Source: Desulfurellaceae bacterium (GTDB taxonomy: Bacteria > Campylobacterota_A > Desulfurellia > JAGGSF01). Taken from it: a DNA stretch of 7,031 bases. The notes below the pieces were generated by a model that had not been told where the DNA came from, did not search any database, and saw nothing but the letters and a program-made list of their open reading frames with translations. Position numbers and translations under genes: made by a program. Shown here piece by piece: positions 1 to 5,838 of this stretch. The DNA is taken from the NCBI GenBank assembly GCA_023128455.1, contig JAGMDW010000146.1:1-7031 (forward strand). The letters are read 5' to 3'. Positions within the stretch are counted from its first letter, which is position 1, and every line of letters begins with the position of its first letter.

Positions 1-611
1 TCACCGCCCACCCAGAAATATGGTCTTCCTCGCGGATCTTTTCTCTTCATTATGTGATCCCCATAAACCCTCTTCCCCTGTCGTGTTATCCTAATACCTT
101 TAATACCCGATAGAGGAAGATTGGGCACATTTACATTGAGAATAGTATCCTGGGGTAAGCCATTTTTAAAAGTAAGTTCTACTAATTTATTAGCAAAATA
201 AGCCGCAGTATCAAAAAATGCCTTCTCATCATTTTCCACTACCAAACTGATGGCGAGCGAAGGAATACCCATTAATGTAGCTTCGAATGCCGCCGCTACC
301 GTTCCAGAATAAGTAATATCATCACCCAGATTCTTGCCATTGTTAATACCTGAGATAACCATCTCTGGAAGAGCTTTGAGCAATTCATTTAATGCTAAAA
401 CTACACAATCAGTTGGTGTTCCATCCACAATATGCACATTTTTCTCTAACTGCCTCAATCGCAAGGGACGATGAAGAGTGATTGAATGTCCCGATGTGCT
501 TCTATCCCTATCTGTGGCTACTACTAAAATCTCGTACTTCTCCTGTAGCTTTTCTCTTAAAGCATGTAAACCTTCAGAATAAATACTATCATCGCCTGTT
601 ATAAGTATCAT
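1..611 (-). CDS. surE: 5'/3'-nucleotidase SurE (C-terminus cut by window edge)
   Basis: SurE is a cytoplasmic, divalent-metal-dependent phosphatase that removes phosphate from nucleoside monophosphates and is often linked to stress survival. About 203 codons are visible; the family is usually about 250 residues, so the C-terminal dimerisation tail lies outside the window. Visible signatures are an N-terminal acidic pair (D7, D8), DRDRSTSGHS (residues 34-43), DGTPTDCV (63-70), SGINNGKNLGDD (87-98) and YSGTVAAAFE (101-110). By alignment from memory with Thermotoga SurE, the metal ligands D7, D8, S38 and N90 are all kept. The usual TNDDG motif reads TGDDS here, which is odd. The ATG at 609-611 is the only plausible start: no in-frame start codon lies between it and the tRNA-Pro gene. 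It sits 9 nt after the tRNA 3' end and has no Shine-Dalgarno sequence, so the gene is probably expressed from the tRNA-Pro transcript. Family assignment is secure. Confidence 0.95.
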   Translation of the reverse strand, partial: MILITGDDSIYSEGLHALREKLQEKYEILVVATDRDRSTSGHSITLHRPLRLRQLEKNVHIVDGTPTDCVVLALNELLKALPEMVISGINNGKNLGDDITYSGTVAAAFEATLMGIPSLAISLVVENDEKAFFDTAAYFANKLVELTFKNGLPQDTILNVNVPNLPLSGIKGIRITRQGKRVYGDHIMKRKDPRGRPYFWVGG

Positions 612-620
612 CTTAAATAA

Positions 621-697
621 TGGTCGGGGCGACTGGATTCGAACCAGCGACCACTTGAACCCCATTCAAGCACGCTACCAAACTGCGCCACGCCCCG
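621..697 (-). tRNA. tRNA-Pro (anticodon GGG), CCA encoded
   Basis: A full cloverleaf can be folded by eye. The acceptor stem CGGGGCG pairs perfectly with CGCCCCG and starts with the C1 typical of bacterial tRNA-Pro. The anticodon stem CTTGA/TCAAG encloses the loop ATGGGGT, giving anticodon GGG, which reads CCC and CCU proline codons. The T-loop is TTCGAAT. The discriminator A at 624 is followed by CCA at 623-621, so the 3' tail is encoded. The gene lies between sppA and surE on the same strand. It has its own promoter a few nt upstream, and surE starts 9 nt after the CCA. Confidence 0.97.
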
Positions 698-706
698 ACC
701 GAAGCT

Positions 707-734
707 ATTATAACCTCGCATTTTCCCTCGTCAA
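707..734 (-). promoter_or_regulatory. Sigma-70-type promoter for tRNA-Pro and surE
   Basis: On the minus strand TTGACG (734-729, 5/6 consensus) and TATAAT (712-707, 6/6) are separated by 16 bp. The predicted start is near 700, about 3 nt before the mature tRNA. The -35 box overlaps the sppA stop codon (TGA at 733-731), so the tRNA and surE can be transcribed independently of rpsA-sppA, although read-through is also possible since no terminator lies between. Confidence 0.75.
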
Positions 735-1576
735 GACTGTATATAAAGTGAAGAATAAAAAATCCGGTTAAGAAAAGATGGAAAGTGGACCACCTCTTCA
801 AAAATTCTCTTCACAAAATTAGCTCTCTTGTTTAGACAGACAAAAGGCGGTCTTTTCTTTAATCCAGAAAGTTTCATAGCTAACTTTTTTGCTTCTTCAA
901 TTCCTCCTATACCATCCACAAATCCTATCTTTTTGGCATTACTCCCCGTCCATATTGATCCATCTGCATATTTAAGGACGCATTTTTTGCTCAAGTTTCT
1001 ACCTTCAGAAACAATATTAACAAATTCATCAAATATGCTATTAACTACAATTTGTAGAGATTTTCTGTCCTCTTCTGTCTGTTCCCTAAACGGAGAGCCT
1101 ACATCCTTATATTTACCGCTTTTCACAACGAACGATTTTAATCCTAATTTCTTCATAGCTTGTGCAACATTAATATTTTCAGAAATAACCCCAATACTCC
1201 CTGTAACAGTTGACGGATAAGCTATAATCTTATCCGCTCCGCAAGCAACCAAGTAACCACCAGAAGCGGCAACAGATTCTAATAACGCTACAACCGGCTT
1301 ATCTTGCCTTAATTTCTTCAATGCCAAATATAACTTTAAACTTGAAGTAACGCCACCGCCAGGAGAGTTGATATCTATTATTACCGCTTTCACCCTCCTA
1401 TTCTTTTGAGCATCTTCTATTACAGAAAGCCATTTCTCAGCAGAAAAATCATTTATTATGCCGTTAATTTTGATAATGCCTATTATCTCTCTTCCTTTAT
1501 GCAAGGAAACAGCCACATTAATAATAAATAAAAGGATGAAAAGACCTGCTAAAATCAACAAAATTCGTTTGACCAT
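731..1576 (-). CDS. sppA: Signal peptide peptidase SppA, short (36K) type
   Basis: SppA is a membrane-anchored serine protease of family S49 that degrades signal peptides left after secretion and other membrane-protein fragments. The 281-residue product has one N-terminal transmembrane segment (about residues 4-22) and a ClpP-like fold domain with NSPGGG (70-75), SVAASGGY (101-108) and VKSGKYKDVGSP (151-162). By comparison with Bacillus SppA, where the Ser/Lys dyad is 52 residues apart, the catalytic pair here should be S105 and K157, also 52 apart. The C-terminal 30 residues are basic and hydrophobic and could touch the membrane. The ATG overlaps the rpsA stop by one base (TAATG). A GGAG at 1592-1589 lies 12 nt upstream, rather far, so translation is probably coupled to rpsA. 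Linkage of rpsA and sppA is also seen in other bacteria. Confidence 0.95.
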   Translation of the reverse strand: MVKRILLILAGLFILLFIINVAVSLHKGREIIGIIKINGIINDFSAEKWLSVIEDAQKNRRVKAVIIDINSPGGGVTSSLKLYLALKKLRQDKPVVALLESVAASGGYLVACGADKIIAYPSTVTGSIGVISENINVAQAMKKLGLKSFVVKSGKYKDVGSPFREQTEEDRKSLQIVVNSIFDEFVNIVSEGRNLSKKCVLKYADGSIWTGSNAKKIGFVDGIGGIEEAKKLAMKLSGLKKRPPFVCLNKRANFVKRIFEEVVHFPSFLNRIFYSSLYIQS

Positions 1577-3114
1577 TACCTTTTGTAACTCCGATTAGCT
1601 CTAAATGAAAGTGAAATCTTTCTTTTGTCCTCATCCACCCTCAAAACGCGCACATTCACCTCTTCTCCTTCATAAACCTTCTTCCCTCCGAACTCGGATA
1701 TATGAACCAATCCCTCTATGCCACTATCAATCACAACAAAAGCCCCAAAATCTTTAACGCTCACCACCTTCCCTTTTATAAATTGATTTACCGAATATTT
1801 CTCGTTGACGCTACTCCACGGATCATCTTTTAACTGCTTTAGACCTAAGGAAATGCGCTTTCTTTCCCTGTCCACCGAAAGAACTTTGACTTTAAGCTTG
1901 TCTCCCACATTGAATTGAGGTTTTCCCAATGTATCCCATGAAAAATCACTTACATGGATTAAGCCCTCCACCCCTTCTTTTAATCTAACAAATACACCAA
2001 AGTCCGTAATCCCTGTCACGGCACCTTCAACAACACTGTTTACTAAAAACTCCCTATCTACCTTGCTCCACGGTTCAGGCATTGCACGCTTTATACTTAA
2101 AGAGATTCTCCTTTCTTGAGGGTCTATATGTAATATCTTTGCTTTCGTCTCGTCGCCAACATTAAAATTATTATTCCATTTCTTTCCCCAGGAGAGTTCA
2201 TTGTTATGTACTAATCCCTCAATCCCTTCGTCTACTTCTATAAAAACACCGTAATCCGCAATACGAGCAATCTTTCCTGTAATAATGTCTCCCTCTTTAA
2301 ACTCCTCCGCTATCTTTAGCCATGGATTCTCCTGCAACTGTTTTAGGCCTAAATAGATACGTTTCTCTCTACCCTCATCACTTATTCTAATTACCGTTAA
2401 CTTAATTTTTTCACCTTTTTTCACCAAATCTATGGGGTGGTTCACTCTTCTCCACGACATATCCGTAATATGCATAAAACCATCTATACCTCCCAGATCA
2501 ACAAACACGCCGTAATCGGTGATGTTTTTTACCACTCCCTCAACTATCGTTCCCTCTTTAATCTTTTCAAAAACTTCTTTTCTTTTCTGTCTTTCTGCTT
2601 CTTCGATGACAACCTTTCGAGAAACGATGACATTCTTTTTCTCTTCACTTATATTGATAAGTTTTAGATCCAATGTTTTGCCTACAAATGCATCAAAATC
2701 AACCACTGTATCTACATCTACTTGAGAACCGGGAAGAAATGCTAAGAGTCCATCAAGATCTACCCTAAAACCACCTTTTACTCGCTCTTTAACCCGCCCT
2801 TCTAAAACATCTCCATTTTTATATGCATCCAATATTCTCCGCCAAGCTTTTATCTTATCGGCTGCTTCTTTGGAAATAGCAAGAAAGCCATCTGCATTTT
2901 GCCTGTTTAGAAAAACCACATCTACCTTATCACCTATATTAACTTGCTTCTCATTAAACTCATTAATATTTACCATGCCTTCACTTTTAAGACCTACATC
3001 TACGAATACCTCATCACCCCTTATGCTAATCACATTTCCCTCAATAATCTCTCCGCCCTTAATATTCTTCAGTGTACTCTCATAATTAACTGCTTCATCT
3101 GCGACATTTAACAT
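1576..3114 (-). CDS. rpsA: 30S ribosomal protein S1, six S1 domains
   Basis: Ribosomal protein S1 binds mRNA on the 30S subunit and helps unfold and place it for initiation, especially on messages with weak Shine-Dalgarno sequences. The 512-residue product contains six S1 (OB-fold) repeats at about residues 19-82, 99-167, 186-258, 273-342, 357-427 and 444-504. Repeats 3 to 6 are the most canonical, with the pattern DYGVFV/DFGVFV, G(I/V)(D/E)G(F/L)(M/V/I)H, VGD and RRISL/RKISL. Repeats 1 and 2 are divergent, as expected for the ribosome-docking domains. Escherichia coli S1 is 557 residues, so this is a slightly short but full six-domain form. The start is set by the strong Shine-Dalgarno AGGAGGGG (3127-3120). 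It is the first gene of a transcript continuing into sppA. Confidence 0.97.
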   Translation of the reverse strand: MLNVADEAVNYESTLKNIKGGEIIEGNVISIRGDEVFVDVGLKSEGMVNINEFNEKQVNIGDKVDVVFLNRQNADGFLAISKEAADKIKAWRRILDAYKNGDVLEGRVKERVKGGFRVDLDGLLAFLPGSQVDVDTVVDFDAFVGKTLDLKLINISEEKKNVIVSRKVVIEEAERQKRKEVFEKIKEGTIVEGVVKNITDYGVFVDLGGIDGFMHITDMSWRRVNHPIDLVKKGEKIKLTVIRISDEGREKRIYLGLKQLQENPWLKIAEEFKEGDIITGKIARIADYGVFIEVDEGIEGLVHNNELSWGKKWNNNFNVGDETKAKILHIDPQERRISLSIKRAMPEPWSKVDREFLVNSVVEGAVTGITDFGVFVRLKEGVEGLIHVSDFSWDTLGKPQFNVGDKLKVKVLSVDRERKRISLGLKQLKDDPWSSVNEKYSVNQFIKGKVVSVKDFGAFVVIDSGIEGLVHISEFGGKKVYEGEEVNVRVLRVDEDKRKISLSFRANRSYKR

Positions 3115-3119
3115 TTATT

Positions 3120-3127
3120 CCCCTCCT
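3120..3127 (-). promoter_or_regulatory. Strong Shine-Dalgarno of rpsA
   Basis: AGGAGGGG lies with its GGAGG core 7 nt before the rpsA ATG (3114-3112). It is the best ribosome binding site in the window and contrasts with the missing sites of surE, the amidohydrolase gene and minC. Confidence 0.9.
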
Positions 3128-3140
3128 ATTATTTTGCTTA

Positions 3141-3168
3141 ATTATACATTCCAATAAAGCATTGTCAA
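3141..3168 (-). promoter_or_regulatory. Consensus sigma-70 promoter of rpsA-sppA
   Basis: On the minus strand TTGACA (3168-3163) and TATAAT (3146-3141), both 6/6 consensus, are separated by 16 bp. The predicted start is near 3134, giving a 5' leader of only about 20 nt that holds little beyond the Shine-Dalgarno. There is no room for the long structured leader used in S1 autoregulation in gamma-proteobacteria. Confidence 0.88.
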
Positions 3169-3188
3169 ATTCTCTGCCACAATCATAC

Positions 3189-3216
3189 TTGCTTTCTGTG
3201 AATTTTTATATATAAA
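3189..3216 (+). promoter_or_regulatory. Probable promoter of tRNA-Leu and the amidohydrolase gene
   Basis: TTGCTT (3189-3194, 3/6) and TATAAA (3211-3216, 5/6) are 16 bp apart. The predicted start is near 3222-3223, just before the mature tRNA 5' end at 3225. The -35 match is weak, and the AT-rich context offers other -10 registers (TATATA at 3207-3214), so exact boxes are uncertain. It is back to back with the rpsA promoter; the two -35 boxes are 20 bp apart. Confidence 0.5.
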
Positions 3217-3224
3217 GATAACGG

Positions 3225-3306
3225 GCGAGCGTGGCGGAACTGGTAGACGCGCTAGATTTAGGATCTAGTGGGAAATCCCATGGGAGTTCGAGTCTCCCCG
3301 CTCGCA
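3225..3306 (+). tRNA. tRNA-Leu (anticodon UAG), CCA not encoded
   Basis: The acceptor stem GCGAGCG pairs perfectly with CGCTCGC, followed by discriminator A at 3306. The anticodon stem CTAGA/TCTAG encloses loop TTTAGGA, giving anticodon UAG, which reads CUA-type leucine codons. A long class II variable arm (TGGG/CCCA) and the T-arm GGGAG-TTCGAGT-CTCCC confirm leucine type. The next bases are TCA rather than CCA, so the tail must be completed after transcription. The amidohydrolase ATG follows at 3314. Confidence 0.97.
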
Positions 3307-3313
3307 TCAGAAG

Positions 3314-4462
3314 ATGATAATCAATTGTAAATGGATATTTGACGGAGATACATTATATAAAGACAAAGCAATTTACACCAAAAGTGGTGAAATAGCCTCT
3401 TTGCGTCTTCTGAAAAAATTTTATCCCGAAGCGCATACTATAGAGAGGGACGGGCTTTGCCTGCCTGCCTTTGTGAATGTTCATACTCATATAGAATTAT
3501 CATACTTGAAAGGAAAACTTCCCAGGGGAAAAGGTTTTCTTCCCTGGTTAAAATATATGATAGCACTCAAGAAAATACCCGTTTCCAATAAAAAAATCCT
3601 GAATGAAGCAATTAGCGCAACAAATACATTAAAGAAAAGCGGTGTAGTGTATATTGGGGATACATCAAATACGCTTTCCTGTAGAGAATTAATAGAAAAA
3701 AACTTTACAGGTGGTGCTATATTTATAGAAATTTACGGAAAGAAACACATTCCAACTTCAGAACAAAAAAAACATTTCCCTTTATGCATAAGCCCTCACG
3801 CTATATATTCTACCTCCCCCGAACTTCTCTTAAAGATATCTAACATCCATAAGAAAACTGCCAATCCATTGAGTATACATGTTGCTGAGAGTGAAGAAGA
3901 ATGTAGATTTGTGAAAAAAGAAGGCAAAATGTATGATTTCCTTAAAATGATGGGTTTTTTAAAAGATTTACCTTTGGCCAAAACACCCGTTCAATACCTT
4001 GATCAACTGCATATTATCGATAAAAACACAATTTTAGTGCACTGTGTGCATATTACAGATGAAGATATAAACATAATTGAAAACAGAAATGCTTCCATAG
4101 CCCTGTGCTTAAGAAGCAATGACTACATCGGGGGAGGTTTCCCTCCTATGGAAAAATTGATAAAGAACAACATAAATATTTCCATCGGCACAGATAGCCT
4201 GGCAAGTGTGAACGATATGGATTTTCTAAAGGAAACACAGTTTATATTCAAAAAATTTCCATTCATCGATCCCAAACTTATCTTTTCATGGGCAACATAC
4301 GGCGGTATGAAGGCATTGAAAATAAATCCTCACTTTTCTTATCCTAACTTTATACCCATAGAAAGCAATGAACCACTGGAAGAAGCGCTAACAGAATCTA
4401 CTAAAATTTACCCTCTCTCTTTAATCTTAGTAGAAAATCATCTTCAAAACCCGCTTCCGTAA
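3314..4462 (+). CDS. Metal-dependent amidohydrolase/deaminase (TRZ/ATZ-like); possible aminofutalosine deaminase
   Basis: This is a 382-residue member of the amidohydrolase superfamily, cytosine-deaminase/atrazine-chlorohydrolase-like branch, which hydrolytically deaminates purine-like and related substrates. Motifs in order are an N-terminal beta region (1-50), FVNVHTHIELS (53-63, metal H57 and H59), SPHAIYS (160-166, substrate side), IHVAESEEE (188-196, metal H189), LVHCVH (241-246) and IGTDSLAS (291-298, metal or catalytic D294). The HTHxELS signature with RSNDYIGGG (267-275) recalls proteins proposed as aminofutalosine deaminases of the menaquinone futalosine route. This is a weak inference, because no mqn gene lies nearby. 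The C-terminus is short and lacks the usual GxLxxGKxADLVV strand that closes the beta-sandwich. The ATG is 7 nt after tRNA-Leu with no spaced Shine-Dalgarno. The 3' end overlaps convergent queC by 62 bp. Confidence 0.85.
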   Translation: MIINCKWIFDGDTLYKDKAIYTKSGEIASLRLLKKFYPEAHTIERDGLCLPAFVNVHTHIELSYLKGKLPRGKGFLPWLKYMIALKKIPVSNKKILNEAISATNTLKKSGVVYIGDTSNTLSCRELIEKNFTGGAIFIEIYGKKHIPTSEQKKHFPLCISPHAIYSTSPELLLKISNIHKKTANPLSIHVAESEEECRFVKKEGKMYDFLKMMGFLKDLPLAKTPVQYLDQLHIIDKNTILVHCVHITDEDINIIENRNASIALCLRSNDYIGGGFPPMEKLIKNNINISIGTDSLASVNDMDFLKETQFIFKKFPFIDPKLIFSWATYGGMKALKINPHFSYPNFIPIESNEPLEEALTESTKIYPLSLILVENHLQNPLP

Positions 4463-5117
4463 AGCCTTTTTTTCTCAATATACAACTATCACATTCGCCG
4501 CAGGGAATCTCCTTGCCCTCATAACAGGAATAAGCATAAGAATAATCTGCACCCATTTTCTTGCCAAACTTTATTATCTCCATCTTACTCTTATGAATAA
4601 GAGGAAAAACAACATGAATGGGCTTTTCTTCAATCCCTCTTTTTGTCCCAGAATTTATAGCCCTTTCCATAGTTTTAAGAAAATTCTCCCTGCAATCTGG
4701 ATAACCGCTAAAGTCTACCATATTCCACCCTCCTATTATGTCATCCAAATCCTCTTTTTCAGCAAAAGCGGTAGCTAAAGATAAAAATATACCATTTCTA
4801 AAAGGAACATAGGTAATAGGAATGCCACAACCAATATCTTTTAATGTTCTTCTCTTAGGAACAGCTATGTTTTTGTCTATCAGGGCAGAACCACCAATTT
4901 GAGACAGGTCAATTTTAAAAAAATGCATGTTTATATTTTTTCCTGCTTTTTGAATAAGACCTGCAGTTTTTTTGGCATACTCTACCTCTATTACATTCCT
5001 CTGGCCATACAAAAATGTCAAAGTATGCACGACATTGTAGTTCTTCACAGCCCAATAAAGACAGGTAGTAGAATCCAGTCCTCCAGAAAAGATAACCAGC
5101 GCAGTCCTATTAAACAC
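4401..5117 (-). CDS. queC: 7-cyano-7-deazaguanine (preQ0) synthase QueC
   Basis: QueC converts 7-carboxy-7-deazaguanine to preQ0 with ATP and ammonia in the cytoplasm, the step after QueE in queuosine (7-deazaguanine) synthesis. The 238-residue product is of normal length. It shows the PP-loop SGGLDST (11-17) for ATP, the substrate region VPFRNGIFLS (104-113) and VDFSGYPDC (134-142), and a zinc site of four cysteines, C198, C206, C209 and C212 (CX7CX2CX2C). The start is GTG (5117-5115), not ATG; it fits the family N-terminus, with the PP-loop about 10 residues in. The start overlaps the queE stop by 8 bp. A GGAG at 5130-5127 inside queE gives 9 nt spacing, so the two genes are translationally coupled. 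The last 62 bp run opposite the end of the amidohydrolase gene. Confidence 0.96.
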   Translation of the reverse strand: MFNRTALVIFSGGLDSTTCLYWAVKNYNVVHTLTFLYGQRNVIEVEYAKKTAGLIQKAGKNINMHFFKIDLSQIGGSALIDKNIAVPKRRTLKDIGCGIPITYVPFRNGIFLSLATAFAEKEDLDDIIGGWNMVDFSGYPDCRENFLKTMERAINSGTKRGIEEKPIHVVFPLIHKSKMEIIKFGKKMGADYSYAYSCYEGKEIPCGECDSCILRKKGFTEAGFEDDFLLRLKREGKF

Positions 5118-5781
5118 CCCTTTTCTCTCCCCATATAATCTTCTGCTGCTGTATTAAAACACGCACATCAAAATTCGCCCACATTTTAAGAATATGTTCT
5201 GTAATTTTTTTTGTCCTTTTAATATAGTTATCCTTATCTTCAAATAACGGTTGAAAAACCAATGGAAAATTTATCAAAGAAAGATTTTCAGCCAATTCCA
5301 TAAATTTGTCTATTTCTTTTTCATTCTTTACTACAAATTTAAACTCTATATTATGATTTTTTTCAATAATTTTTTTTATAACATCTTCTTTAATATGTTC
5401 CATTTTCGGACTGACAGCTACATGATGGAAAAATGAGATGCTTTTTTCAGGAAAAATCGTGCCATTTGTCTCCAGAAAATGTAAGAAATGGTGATTTTTC
5501 ATGAATTGAAACATAAACTCATCGTAAAGCGTAGGCTCTCCGCCTGTGAAAACAAGCCTTTTACAACCGAATTTTTTCACTTCCGCATAGACATCCTTAA
5601 CATCCATAAGATGCGCTTTTTCTGTATCCCAGGCATATTTCGTATCACACCACTCACATCTCAAGTTGCATCCTGAAAATCTCACAAATATGCAGGGGCT
5701 TCCTGCATAAATACCTTCCCCTTGTATAGAATAGAATATCTCACAAACAGGAGCACGCATATCCTTAATTATTCTATTCAT
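5110..5781 (-). CDS. queE: 7-carboxy-7-deazaguanine synthase QueE (radical SAM)
   Basis: QueE is a radical SAM enzyme that contracts the ring of 6-carboxytetrahydropterin (CPH4) to 7-carboxy-7-deazaguanine, the substrate of QueC. The frame gives 223 residues. The substrate motif FYSIQGEGIYAG (16-27) comes first. The 4Fe-4S cluster site CNLRCEWC (C38, C42, C45, the classical CX3CX2C) is followed by DTKYAW. FTGGEPTL (78-85) binds SAM, and LETNGT (103-108) and FQPL follow. The coordinates give the longest ATG frame. The methionine at codon 8 (ATG 5760-5758) is a serious alternative: family members usually begin just before the APVCEIFYSIQGEG segment, and a promoter upstream would place the RNA start exactly there. 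Neither start has a well-spaced Shine-Dalgarno. queD, queF and tgt are not in the window. Confidence 0.95.
   Translation of the reverse strand: MNRIIKDMRAPVCEIFYSIQGEGIYAGSPCIFVRFSGCNLRCEWCDTKYAWDTEKAHLMDVKDVYAEVKKFGCKRLVFTGGEPTLYDEFMFQFMKNHHFLHFLETNGTIFPEKSISFFHHVAVSPKMEHIKEDVIKKIIEKNHNIEFKFVVKNEKEIDKFMELAENLSLINFPLVFQPLFEDKDNYIKRTKKITEHILKMWANFDVRVLIQQQKIIWGEKRGV
5127..5132 (-). promoter_or_regulatory. Ribosome binding site of queC inside queE
   Basis: GGGGAG on the minus strand lies 9 nt before the GTG start of queC, within the last codons of queE. It supports the GTG as start despite the 8 bp overlap of the two reading frames. Confidence 0.7.
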
Positions 5782-5795
5782 TCTTTAAAAGTCAA
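5768..5795 (-). promoter_or_regulatory. Probable promoter of queE-queC
   Basis: On the minus strand TTGACT (5795-5790, 5/6) and AATAAT (5773-5768, 5/6) are 16 bp apart. The predicted start is about 5761-5760, at the ATG of codon 8 of the longest queE frame. If used, the message would be leaderless and the first seven codons of the longest frame would not be transcribed. Confidence 0.5.
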
Positions 5796-5798
5796 CAT

Positions 5799-5826
5799 TT
5801 GCTTGCAACTACATTTTTTTTATGAT
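5799..5826 (+). promoter_or_regulatory. Probable promoter of minC-minD
   Basis: TTGCTT (5799-5804, 3/6) and TATGAT (5821-5826, 5/6) are 16 bp apart, predicting a start near 5833 and a leader of about 6 nt. An alternative pair, TTGCAA (5803-5808, 4/6) and TATTTT (5826-5831) 17 bp apart, would place the start at the minC ATG itself. The -35 region nearly abuts that of the divergent queE promoter. Confidence 0.45.
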
Positions 5827-5838
5827 ATTTTGTTTTTA

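Noticed and set aside
613..801. Open frame of 62 codons on the minus strand running through tRNA-Pro
   Set aside because: It covers the whole tRNA gene and the end of sppA in another frame; the tRNA and SppA explain the sequence.
828..1220. Open frame of 130 codons on the plus strand opposite sppA
   Set aside because: It is antisense to a clearly conserved SppA with both catalytic residues, has no ribosome binding site, and its sequence matches no recognisable family.
1600..3060. Repeated segments within rpsA
   Set aside because: The repetition is at protein level (six S1 domains) and diverged at DNA level, as normal for S1; not a DNA repeat or recombination product.
2437..3085. Three plus-strand open frames opposite rpsA (2437-2667, 2519-2725, 2870-3085)
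   Set aside because: All are antisense to conserved S1 domains, rich in Ser/Phe/Leu as expected from complementing lysine- and glutamate-rich coding DNA.
4453..4471. Possible intrinsic terminator (GCTT-loop-AAGC followed by a T run) after the amidohydrolase stop
   Set aside because: The stem is only 4 bp and the sequence lies inside queC coding DNA, where the T run encodes lysines; too weak to call.
5799..5808. Small palindrome TTGC-TT-GCAA between queE and minC as an operator
   Set aside because: Only 4 bp arms in AT-rich DNA and overlapping the minC -35 candidates; chance occurrence cannot be excluded.
5722..5838. Upstream extension of minC to an ATG at 5722
   Set aside because: The 39 extra residues overlap queE, have no MinC similarity, and would cross both divergent promoters.
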